This document shows, piece after piece, positions 38,001 through 49,069 of a DNA stretch of 64,000 bases; within the stretch, counting starts at the first letter, position 1; every line of letters begins with the position of its first letter. Both the position numbers and the translations under genes were made by a program. The notes under the pieces were generated by a model that was not told the origin of the DNA, searched no databases, and saw only the letters and a list, made by a program, of their open reading frames with translations. The DNA comes from Sitta carolinensis (lineage: Eukaryota; Chordata; Aves; Passeriformes; Sittidae). The stretch covers positions 19,565,501 through 19,629,500 of the forward strand of contig CM063288.1 of assembly GCA_032173965.1 (NCBI GenBank), written 5' to 3'.

Positions 38001-38659
38001 CAGATTACTGCTTGTAATTTTACAATTCCAGTCTGTCTAAACAAACAAGTAAGAAATCCACAGCAATCTAAAGCTAAGGTACTACAGTAGCAGTGCTCTT
38101 CTATTAGAAAATATTCCCAAGAACGCTGCAGTACATTTTTCACTGTATATTGCAGAGCTGTGTTGCATCTTGTCCTCTGAAACATATGTCAAAAGACATG
38201 TTATGTGTGTGAATACCAAAGTGGTTCCCTAGCAACAATAAATAGAAGAAAGCTCAGCCCATTCAAGTGATATACCTTTGTAAATGTGTGGCAGCAAAGA
38301 CAGATTTTGAATTCTAAGGGAACTCATTAGCTGGAAGAAGAAAAGAAGCAAATGAAGAACTGTAGATACATCTTACCCAGCACTGCTATTGTGTACAGCA
38401 CAATTGGGAATTTGCATAAGATATTCTTAATGTGAAATATCATCTCATTTTACTCTTTCCTCTGCAGCTTTTAATTTTCTGTACTATAAGGGGATAAAAT
38501 GTTGCCTGTGGGAAAATGTAAAGAGAATGCACTTTGATTATTTGGGTAAGTTCACCTTTCGAACTTATTATTAATGTCCCATGTGCTCAGACCTAGCATA
38601 TACAGGACACTCAATGGTCATCCACTAAGGGTAAATGCATAGATTTAAACGTAACAGGC

Positions 38660-38755
38660 ACATGGTTTGACTCTTGGGGGTGGTCCATGCAGACCTCAGA
38701 GTTGGACTCTGTGACTTTTGTGGGTCCTTTCCAAGTCAGGATATTCTGTGATAAT
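38660..38755 (+). mobile_element. CR1 LINE 3' end fragment
   Basis: GAGTTGGACTCTGTGACTTT, TGTGGGTCCTTTCCAAGTCA then GGATATTCTGTGATAAT follows the plus-strand CR1 3' end through to its ATTCTGTGAT terminal repeat. About 95 bp. Confidence 0.88.
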
Positions 38756-41008
38756 AATTTTGAAATAGCGATGAGATATTGTAATGGCACTCCCAGGTAC
38801 ACTATTGCTGCCTCTGTGAAGCAGGCTTCTCAAAGCAAGAGTAAGGATTACTCTTTGGAGCATCACACTCCAGCTCTGAAGAACGAAGAGTAATTTTGTA
38901 GTATTTGGGTAACGTGACCTACGTTACAGAACAGATTAGGTACCACTAACTGGGGTACACATTGCCAGATAGACCCTGGCTAATAGGTATCTAGAGTATA
39001 CAGTGTGTAGGCTCTTCTATGTGTATTTTTGTTGCTGGCTTTAAAAAAAGTCCTTTAAGTCACCTTTGTCTGGAGTTTAGTCAGGAATGAATTCAGAATA
39101 ATTCCAAGTCACTGTAGTTCAGCAATGCCATTTACATTTCATTGCTATCCTTACACCAGACATTCCATCTCCCCTTTTCTGTTTCCAGGTGTCTGCCTAA
39201 GGTCTGCAGTTTGTACTTGTGATTTGTCAGGGCTGAACTATGGTTATGTACCTTGCACTTCAGTCTTGACCTGCTTCTCTGATCTTTCCTGATACAAGTG
39301 TATTTACTCTTTAATGCTGGGCTACTGCCTACATAGTTTTGCTGCTCTTCTATTGTCCTTATCTAAATACTCTACAGGTGTTGTATTTAGACTATAAATC
39401 ATCTTTGCATGTATGCATAAAGCTCCAATATTTTTCTCACTACTTCCATTGATTTCAGAGACGGTGAAACCCACTCTTACATTAACATTGCTGCTATTTA
39501 ATTTCCTTCACTACTGAAAAATTTTTGAATGGAGTTTTTCTCATTTTCATTCTGCTTTGCTGTTTTTTGCTTTGATCATGCAAGAAAACTCAGTTGCTTT
39601 GCCCTTTCTGTCCTCAGTATTCAGGTAATGCAGTAGATTTCAGGATTTTTCTTCTACTAGTTCAGAAGAGAAGTAGATGTCTCAGCTAGAGCAACAGCCT
39701 TTGTATGCAAGTATGCACATACACATTAAAGGCAGATAATGCCAGTTCAGATATCAGTTTAAAAACATAATTGTCTCAAGACCATGGCTACCAAACCTCT
39801 TGCACAGTTTGTTTTCTTCAAAATGGTGGCAACCCTTAAACAAAGTGCATTTGCATTTATTTAAAAGCTAAAAAAAGAAAACTGGAGCAGCACCTGTGTG
39901 ACCTGGTAGGACAAGACAATAAAACACAATACACTGTAACTTGTCTACTTAAGAGTTCACAGTGCTGAATCTATATCTGCATACCCAAAATTCAAAACTG
40001 CCTCAAGATTTTCACGAAAGCAGTATGCATTTCAGCAGTGTCCTTAAAATCTTCAGCACTCTTTTTTCCCTTCCTGTAACCTGTTTGATATGATTACATT
40101 AAATTCTCATTCACCACTGTTTATGATGTATCGTAATGTAACGTCATCATGCATTCTCTTTGTAATCACAGGTACATCTCTGGGCAAAGAAAAATGTACA
40201 GAGAGATGAAGCAAGAAATCCTAACTTTTAAAGGGATTTTCTCAATTGAATAATGTTTGTGTATATCCATTTAGAGAAGGAGATTTTAAGATTATAAATC
40301 AGATTAAGAAAATGCATCTCAACTTTTTACTTAGAGAAAGTGTAGATTCCATTGCAATGATATGTTTTATGATTAAAGTGTTTCCATTTATAATTTCTTG
40401 GTTACATGTTTTTCTACAAGTCAGTATTGTATGACAATTAAAAAATTAATAGATTGTCTAAAAAGCCCTACTTCACATACAGCAACTGAAAGCTTCTGTG
40501 GACTACATTTTGGATAACTCATCAGTTAAATTCTGTAGATGATTCATTGTCTATGAAATTTTGTTCCCAATCAGTTCTTGAGGCTATATAATTTTAGAAC
40601 ATTTAATTTAATAACTTTTCATTTTTTGGCATCTAGCCATGACCATACAAATGACACATTATTTAATTTTCTAATGCAGTGTCAAGTAAGGCTAGGAATG
40701 GCTTGCATTAGTGCAGCCTTTGTATAAACGATCTATCATTATTGCACTTAGAAGTACTACAACAAGAGCCATTGTTTTTCTACCTGAGATCTGCAAGCAA
40801 CAACAAAAAGTATCAGCTGTACTTTAATATGGCTTGTTTCTGTCTGGCTTCAGAATAAGCAACGTTCCTGTAAATTGTAGTTTAGGATGGACAAGTTTTC
40901 CCATTACTACAAACACTAACATTTACCCCATATAACATTACAAAAGTCAAAGGGTTATGAGACCCGATATTTCTTCCTGCTGAAATGCAGAAGTTAGGAC
41001 TAAGATAA

Positions 41009-41033
41009 GGGGGGGATTGGGCAGGGTTTTGGG
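41009..41033 (+). other. Canonical G-quadruplex motif
   Basis: G7-ATT-G3-CA-G3-TTTT-G3 meets the four-tract rule with loops of 3, 2 and 4 bases. It is intergenic, about 2.1 kb upstream of the CpG island. Confidence 0.85.
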
Positions 41034-41884
41034 TTTTTTACTGTTTTGTTTTAATCTTGAATTGCAATAAATTAGCTGCCTTTTCAGATTCTCTATTATG
41101 GTATTTCAGTGATTCATGGATGACCCTACTGGCAAGTTGTCAAGTTTAGGTATACTTAAAAGCCACTGCAATGTAAATTGCTGCATCATGGCAGACTGCT
41201 GTGTGTTTGGAAATCCACTGTGGGATATGAGCATAGCACTTGTGTAGCTCCAACCCAGTTTAGTCACCCATTGTGACTGCACCCTGACTGTAAACGGGTA
41301 TGTTGAACGGGCTGGCAATGTTTGGAAATACAATTCTAGCTGGACAGCAAGGACCTAGTGAAAAGGGATTACAAAACCATCAGCATCAGAATAAAATGAA
41401 TAGGCACAGGGAGAAAAATAAAGAAAATTATGAAACAAATGCGTTTTGTAACAAAACTCACAAAGGTCTAGATTGCCTGAGCCAAAATCATGTAGCACTA
41501 AATGAAGAAATTCCTATGGTTCGAAAACTAACCTAAGAATCTGGGAGAAATGTGGGAATACCTAGAGCTTCTAAATTTGATTATCAAAGAATTCCCGAGA
41601 ATAATGAGGAACACTTGAGGCATACATGCAGAATAATGCACAAAGATGTTAATTTTGCTGAATCTTGATGCTTCTTACACAGTAAGAAATTTTCAAATTT
41701 CAGAACTTCATGCACGACTGATGTTTTAAAGTATGTTATAATGTCTGTAAACTGAAGCTGTATAGGATTACATGTTCGTATCCACCCTGGACAAGCCTTT
41801 TGATGGTCAGATGTGTGTCTAATATTACTATTTGTTGTCACACTGTTTATATAATTCTGTATACAAGAGGGCCATTCTCTTAAG

Positions 41885-41935
41885 AGTTGGGTCAATGATG
41901 CTTCTGGGTCCTCCAACTATGATTCTGTGATTTTA
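41885..41935 (+). mobile_element. Degenerate CR1 3' end
   Basis: GGTCAATGATGCTTCTGGGT then CCTCCAACTATGATTCTGTG resembles a plus-strand CR1 terminus (GGTCCCTTCCAAC..ATTCTGTGATT). Short and worn. Confidence 0.55.
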
Positions 41936-42467
41936 CAATTGCTGACCAAAAGAGAAAATAACGGCTTATGGGCTTATGATGAAGACTTTGTATACTACAG
42001 TGTACAAAATTTCAACAAAGCAATAGTTAGTGTGAAATGGAGCACTGCTCAGCAAAACTTTAGAGACTCTTGTATCACCTCAGATTCTTTCTAATTCTGT
42101 GATGGGCTAAACTCAGAGAAAATGTTTAGGATTCACATTTTCTACTGAACATCTGAATCAAGGTTTGACAAAAGTTATTTTCAGTTTTGATAAAGGATTA
42201 TCTTGACATAATTTACTAGAATATGGGTGTTAGGTAAAAAAGTGTCTGTAAGGTTACAAAGCACAGAGTTCACTGGTCAAGAGAATGTTAAAATAAATTA
42301 CTGCACCTTGGTCATAATGATGATAGTTTCATTGTTAGAAACTTGTTAAAACAACACTGGCACACAATTGGTAAAGCTGGTGCTGAAAGAGTTTTGCAGA
42401 CAAATCCGCTGGTCCTTAGTCTTTAATGTTTGCATCTTAAATAAGTATGAAAACATCTATTGAAGGA

Positions 42468-42468
<1 letters not shown>

Positions 42469-42499
<31 letters not shown>
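42469..42499 (-). repeat. Poly(T) tract (about 30 bases)
   Basis: An uninterrupted run of T. On the minus strand it is a poly(A) run and produces the Lys-rich end of a spurious open frame. It may be a simple repeat or the A-tail of a retroposed minus-strand sequence. No flanking target-site duplication was found. Confidence 0.8.
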
Positions 42500-42505
<6 letters not shown>

Positions 42506-43119
42506 TGAAGATTATTTACAGTACTTGTTAAATACTGATGCGAATGAATACTATGTTTGAAGTGGACTGGAAGGTGTGGAGTGAGCCAGCCCTTGCTGGA
42601 GCTGATGAATAGGCCAGTCGCTCTCTCTTTGTAACATTGCACGAGGCAGGTCCAGTTACAGCCGCGGGGAAGAAGCAGAGGATGATCATACTGGGCTGGC
42701 AAAACGCAGAGAGACAACTGGTGCAGGAAGCTGAGTGAGAGGGAGTCTCCGTGACGCGTTCGCTTGGAAAAAGCATCGGCATATCGAGCAAAAGAATAAC
42801 CTCCCGGTTCTCTAAGATGTTTTGACACAAGAAAAGTGTCTAAGAGAAATACATACCTGAATTTCTTCTCATCGATCAACCTGAAAAATGGGTATGACCG
42901 AACTCAAGTCAAATGGGTACAAAAGGAGAAGCCCAAAGCCGGGTCTTCTACCCCGCCCTCACACCATAAAGGGGAAGAAATACTTTATAAAACCAGGACC
43001 CATTTCTCAAAGAACAGACGGAGCTGCGCTCGCAGTTCATTGTTTTCCACGATTAATTGAATGCACAGAGGGGACTGAGGCGTTTACTCCCAGCGATGCT
43101 GCTAGCTGTGCCTCCCTAG

Positions 43120-43762
43120 TCATCGGTTTCATTTCTGTGCAAGCTCCCCAAGCATTTCCCTCCTCTTCCCCCGGGCGTCTCTGCGGGAGCCCCGGGCCGC
43201 CCCCGCCCTGAGGGGCCGGCACGCGCCGCGTCGCGGGCCCGAGCGCCGCCTCCGCCGCAGCCCAGCGCGGGGCCGCTGCCGCCCGCGCGCTCGGCCCGGG
43301 CGGGAAGTGTCCGCTGCCCGGCTCCTCAGCCGTGCCGAGACAGAGAGCGCTGTCTCTCAGGTGTGCCCAGCTCCCTCCAGGTCTCCGGCCCTGCGGGGCA
43401 GCCCCGCCGCCCGCTGGGGTGGGGGTCGCGCCTCAGCCGAGAGCGCCTTCGAAATGGCATTCGCCATTTGCCTTACGGTGTTCTGGCGCTCAGAGCCGGG
43501 CAGAGGTTGTCACTTCTCTGGCAAGTCGCTGCTGGCAGGGTTTGTCACTGCCTCCGGGAGCCAGTCTTGACCCCGGAGCAGTGCGCTCTCCTCAACCCAG
43601 TGGAATTAGGCGGGGAGGGGAGGCGGCCTCAGCCCCGCTGAGGAGGGTCCTGGGCTGCCTGGGCACACGGGTAGCCGCGCCGGTAGAAGCGCTGCTGCTG
43701 AGGCCGTGCGGGTACCGCCTCCCAGGGGGCGACCAGCTGTACCTGTTTTTCCAAAATCATAG
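43120..43762 (+). promoter_or_regulatory. CpG island, likely promoter and first exon of a + strand transcript
   Basis: The only dense CpG cluster in the window, densest at about 43170-43330 (for example CACGCGCCGCGTCGCGGGCC and GCCGCCCGCGCGCTCGGCCC). It is TATA-less and has a GGGCGGGAAGTG site that suits Sp, E2F or ETS factors. It ends with CCAAAATCATAG|GTAAGG, a strong splice donor at 43763, so bases before it probably form a 5' exon. Frames open across this exon (for example an ATG at 43332) end at a stop shortly after joining the next candidate exon, so the exon is best read as 5' UTR. In other vertebrates the next gene is MYO3B, so this could be its promoter, but no MYO3B exon is visible. 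Confidence 0.8.
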
Positions 43763-46700
43763 GTAAGGAATGCTCAGGAAAAAAAAAAAAAAATCTCCGT
43801 GATTAAAAATGGCAGAAGATACTACAAGGCAAGAAGTAAGTAGGCGTGACACGGGATTCAGGCCCATCGGTACAAGGCTATGAATAACTGAAGAAAAGTT
43901 TCTGTAAGTTCCCTAAATAGATCTGACTCTAGTGTATAGTATTTCCTTAAGCGATCTCTAGTAACTAGTAGACCAAAATATACATAGCAAATACTATGAT
44001 AACACTTGATAAATTCATTTAAGCAAATCTTCCTCCTGGGTACATACAGCTATGCAATTATTAGCAAAAGAAAGGAAAGGTACTGTTATCCATAGACAAT
44101 GCTGCACACAGATTGAGATAAGGCTAACTTGAAATGTCTTCCTATTTATTTCTCTGAAGTGGTGCATTTATTTTTGTGAATACAAAATGATTTTTAGTTT
44201 TCATTTTTAAAACCAGGTTTTCTCACTTTATTTGCCTCTTCAAAAGCTGCACTCACTCTGGAATTTCAGTTTCATTGCACTGAAAATCAAGGATCAGTGT
44301 TTTGAGTTTTTGGAATTATTAGGTGGAAAATTATGTTCTTGTACAGAAATTTCAGTTAGCATGATGTATAGTAATACAGGTCACTGTCAGCAAGTTAGTT
44401 GCAGTTACTGAATTTTTTGCTGCCAAAAGCAGTAAATTGTATCTTAACCTACTGTGAAGTCTTGTAAAATGTGTTCTGAAAACACATAAAATACTTTTTC
44501 AAGACCCTTTTTATATTACGAAATTGAAGTCCAGCTCATTCTTAATGTAAAATTCAAACTAATGCAGTTATTATTCCATCTTTATATAATTTAATCCTTC
44601 AAATGTTGATCCAACTTGGTGTTAATTATTGACATTGTAGCATAAAAATAAAAATTGAGTTCACCAAGTTTTATCTAAATAATAAAAATGTGGCTTGAAC
44701 CAAGCAGAGCTATTTTTCCTTTGGGCTAAGATTTTAAAATAGTAATCTGGCTAGGAGTCGATGTGGATATAAGTTTTCTAAATGCCATTTCAGACCCTTT
44801 CGAAAATAAGAAGTCAGTTTAAGTGCAAATGGATTGTTTTAGAATCAGGGAAAATACAACCTTCTGTGCTGGTATGTGCTGCTCCATGGTGTTCCATGGT
44901 GAGGAAGCTGTAGGAACATTATCTGCAGCACTATGTTTGTGCACGTTGGAGAGAGGGCCAATGAATGGGTGATTACTTCCTCAGAGTTATGTGCTGCCCT
45001 GTTGATGTATGTGAAGAGTAAGTGAATTATCCAGTACCATCCAAAATCCTTGATTAGAAGAAATATTGTATCTATATTATTGACTTTCTAACTGCAGAGA
45101 AGAGGGATTTAGTTATCAGTGCAGTGGTTATTTGGTTGCTTTAAGAACTTGCAGGACCGGTTTTGCAGTGTTTTTGCCAAATGCTTTCACAGTAAAAAGT
45201 TCATTGGACAAAGACAATGATTCTTGCTGTGCTAATGCCTGGAGAGGCTCACTAACAAGGGACTCCTGAGTGCAGGCTTGTCTGGGGAAGAGAAACATTT
45301 TGTGTTACAGAGATGGAAGTTACTGTCATTACCAGCCTTCTGCCGCTGAGAATCTGGAGAAGAGGGGAGTAATGAATCAAGTGCTGATGCACTGTGTGGT
45401 GCTGTGAAAGTAATCAAAGAACATTTGTGTATAGGAGTTTGAAGTCCTGAAAGTTATCGTACTGTTTTTCTTTTGTTCTGCTTAAAGGTTTGGTTGGTGG
45501 GTTTTGTTGTATGGAGTTTTTTTAACTTAGGCCTAGTTTTAAGTTGTCATCTGAACATATTGAGATATATTCTGTGTCTGTAGCTTCTCTTTCATTAGTT
45601 TTTACAAATTTGCATCCCTAGAAGTGAATTCTCATGATCCAGAGAAATACAAGGGAGGAGGTCCTATGAATCACTAACAGAAAAGAAGGGGAAAAAATGA
45701 GGAGAAGCCTCATACAAACCCTGAGCATAACTTGACAGGTGGACATTAAACTTTTCACCAGTCTACTCTTCAGCTGAACTTCAGCAGTGTAGAGCCGGGG
45801 AACAGAAAGTCTTGGCTTGATTGCTGTAGGGAGGTTGGGAATGCTCTGCACCTGTAGGAAGAATCAGCACTTTATTCAGTAGGAATTTTTCTTTTGTTGT
45901 TACTGTTTAATTCCTTTTCATGTGTTTAAATTGAACTGTACTGCAGCAGAATAAACAAGCTGCAGTGGAGCTGGCAATCATCCAGGACACAAATTCAGAG
46001 TGGCATTTTTAGTAAAGACTCCTGTATTACAGGTGAAAATATAGAGGTATATTCCTCATAGTGCTAACCTGAGGAATCCAACATGAGGACTCATTTGCTG
46101 TGGTGATAAAGCCGCGTAGCACCTAAAACGGAGAGGAGTGATAGGAAGAAGGTGAGGGAGCTGCAGCAAGAGAATCTAAAAGGACAGAAGTGTGCACAGT
46201 GAGGGTGATGTCACCTGGGGGGTTACAGTGTGCAGCTGAGAGAAGCCTCCATTCCTCTGTTTTTGGACAGTGGGGGCGGCTGCTCTTCAGTTAGAAATGG
46301 AAATGGATAAATAAAATGCATGAAAACAATCTTCTGCTAGTTCCTTCCTAACTGTTCTGCTTTTCATGCATCTTTCACGCCTCTGCACAGCTCTTGTTTG
46401 AGAGTTGAACATGTAACATAAATAGTGAGGAAACACAGTGCCACATGAGAAATCTGGAAAATAATTTGAGAAATTTTTGTTGTTTATTTGTGCAGGATCA
46501 CTGCAAGGAATTTTTCCTTCTCTGGGAAAGAGGACTTCTCTGAACAATGCATTGTATAAGGCCGTACATGCTTTCCTGTTGCCAAAGCTGAAGAGCTCTG
46601 TTGCTGTAGCTAGAATGGCACTGCTCTGGGATGAATGACTGCCTGAGCTTTTTCATCTGAATGCTACCCAGTAGGGAAAAGCTCTGCTGAGCACAGCTGC

Positions 46701-48767
46701 AAATTGGTCTGTGGTAATGGCATATGGTGAGGGGGGAGGAAGTAGAACATTTTTCATTTGCTGGTGTTGCTTCTTTTTGAGGAACAAGTCATGTCAGTAG
46801 CTTCTTGCTGACTGGTCCTCTTTTTCTCCACCCTTCATCTAGTTTCTGCCTCATACATAGCTTCTATCCTGCTGAGTGGAGAGGGAGTATTGCTACTGTA
46901 TGTGGAAAAAGGAGATGTTTGCAGAACTACATGTATGAAAACAGTGGACTAAGCTAATTTTACAATCTTATGAAATAGATGAAAATTCAGGAAAATTAAT
47001 TCATTCCCTGGTAGCATACTGACTTGAAAGAGGTGCATTCAATACACACTGGGGAGGGTGGAGTATGTTCAGCCCCCTTGATGTAATGGCATTATTACTG
47101 CTATCAGACTCCTCAGGCAGCTGTTTTCCTAATATTCTGCATGTACACAGGTTGGGTTTTTTTTTTTGTTTTGTTTTGACCTTTCTCACTTTACACACAC
47201 TTTCCACAATTTACAAGAAAATTTAATCTCCTTCAGTCTCATGCCACTACTGCAGCAGAAATAATAGGGATTCATTTATCCCTCTGATTCACAGAGCAAT
47301 GCTTGCAGTAACCCCTGGAGATTACTGTAGTAAGCAACCTGAAACACTTGAAAAGGATATAATTTCCAGAGGGGTCATGGCTGAAAGATTCAACAATATA
47401 TTAAGCTGGGCATTTTGGTCGGGGGAAACAAAATCTACTTGTGTTTAATCTGAGCTGAATTACTATTCCCACATTGTGTGCAATGACTAAAAATAGTGTA
47501 TTAAATAGCAAGGTCAACTCTATAAAGCAGATAGTATCTCTGTTAATAAACACATGCTCCCTGCCTTGTAGGTACCTGGAACTAATATTAAACTCTGTAA
47601 TTCAGGAACTAATTGTCCATTTTCCTTTGTGACTAAAGGTGGGAACCCGCCACTTTACTTCTACTTTTACTGCCTGAGATTCAAACCTTGAGGGAATTGG
47701 GATTAAGGGATAAGAAAGAAAAATAAATTCCAAGTAAGAGGAGGTATTTTAGTGAGGAAGTTAAATCTCTTGGTTCCTGTTTCCCAGAGGCACCATGCAG
47801 ACAAAGACTTTCTTTTCCTGAGTGATACTCCCTTCCAGGCCCCATATGCTGGTCCTGTTTTCTCATTGTTGTGAATGTCAGTTTGAATGTCCAACTTCCA
47901 TGTGGATATTCACATTTGAATACTTGAGTCCTGTGACTCTCACCCCTAGAATTAGGAACCTGACATCTAGATGGAACAGTATGAAGTGCCTGAACAGATA
48001 AAGTAATTTTCTGAATGCTGTCCTAATCATTAGTGTCTGCTTCATGGCACTGAAAGTAATAATAAGAATTCTACAGAACACAATACAGGGGAACTAGAAA
48101 GCTCTCTCTTGAGAGGAGAAATTGGTGTCAATATCTCCTTTTGTCCTGGCAAGGTTTGTTGTGTTGGTTGGTACTTTCTAGTTGCTATCAGCAGTATCCA
48201 AAGACACAAAATTATGCAAAAGAAGTTCCAGCCTTTGTCCAGATATCTATGGCTTTCTTTCCTGGTGTGCTGTGCCATATTCAAAGTTAATTGGATGACC
48301 CAGTTTTATACCTGAAAAAAGTATGAACCTAGAGACTGTATCAGTGCAGTTGTAAATTGCTTGATTTGATAAATCTACAATGTTTGGTACAAAAAGCTGG
48401 AGGCCACAATAGAGTGTTGGAAGCAAATTAGCTGTTAATGACTGAAAAGAGAGGTGACCAGTGAAATGGGAATGTATACAACCACCATATTATAAAAATC
48501 AGATTTTTCCATTTTAGTCAAATTCTACATCGTGTGAGACTGGTATGAAGACAGTTTAAGGGGCTGTGTTCACCATTTCCCTGCATTACAATAAAACACT
48601 GTCCTGCTTCTTTCCATATGCCATTTAGTGTTCAAAATAGATCAACTAAACTAAGTTTCCTTTACAAACTAAATCAGACTGTGAGCTTTGTATTTCTGTT
48701 TCAGTCATCATGTGCTATTGCGGCCTCCTCATGTTCTTGTTAATAATTCAGCCTTTGCCTATTCTAG
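43763..48767 (+). other. Probable intron of the CpG-island transcript (5 kb)
   Basis: From the GTAAGG donor to the acceptor GCCTTTGCCTATTCTAG. No coding signal inside. Bases 47280-47640 have a conserved-element look, with a MEF2-like CTAAAAATAG and few simple repeats. A-run just after the donor (43780). Confidence 0.5.
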
Positions 48768-48833
48768 GTTTATTGCTCAGAGAGACAGTACCTTCTGCTG
48801 AGTTGAGCATATGGCTAACAGGAGCTATGTCAG
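48768..48833 (+). CDS. Putative small-protein gene, exon 2 (contains the start)
   Basis: 66-bp segment with a strong acceptor (TTTGCCTATTCTAG) and donor (GTAAGG). In the frame that stays open into the next segments it reads LLLRETVPSAELSIWLTGAM then S. The proposed start is the ATG at 48827 (GGAGCTATGT, G at -3). An upstream ATG at 48811 in another frame makes a short peptide that ends at a TGA just across the next junction and overlaps the main start, so it could dampen translation. Translation from farther upstream in the same frame is possible, but no in-frame ATG is seen in the CpG-island exon. The gene is unrecognised. Confidence 0.45.
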
Positions 48834-49032
48834 GTAAGGAATGCAACCTTTAATTTTTCATCTATTCTCTTTTGTTGGTAGTCAGCTTTGTAATAGAATT
48901 ATAATGCAGTCAGGTTTGTAACAACTGCTAGCTTGGGTAGCCTGTTACTTTGAAATATCTGGAAAAATGCCAAAGATCTCAAGTTTCTTCAAGACTGTCA
49001 AGTTTTTTCTTTTTCTGTTTCTTGTTGAACAG

Positions 49033-49069
49033 ATGAGAACACAGCAAGTCCTGAAGCAAACTGGATTAG
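49033..49069 (+). CDS. Putative small-protein gene, exon 3 (37-bp micro-exon)
   Basis: After TTTCTTTTTCTGTTTCTTGTTGAACAG come 37 bases and then GTAAGA. With the G carried from the previous exon it encodes DENTASPEANWI plus AG, open and hydrophilic. It lies only 199 bases after the preceding exon. The polypyrimidine tract is long and the donor is a perfect GTAAGA. Phase in and phase out both match the neighbouring candidates, which is the main support. Confidence 0.45.

Larger units (their letters stand above)
35111..43119. other. Intergenic region (8 kb)
   Basis: No convincing exon. It contains an 18-bp palindrome at 35208, CR1 pieces at about 38660 and 41885, a G-quadruplex motif at 41009 and a roughly 30-base T-tract at 42469. 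An open frame at 36644-37018 begins just after a GTTTTTCAG acceptor-like site but is not recognised as a protein. It lies between the inferred UBR3 poly(A) site and the CpG island. Confidence 0.7.

Noticed and set aside
42457..42879. 140-codon minus-strand frame ending in poly-Lys
   Set aside because: The Lys run is the poly(T) tract read backwards and the rest shows no protein-like pattern.
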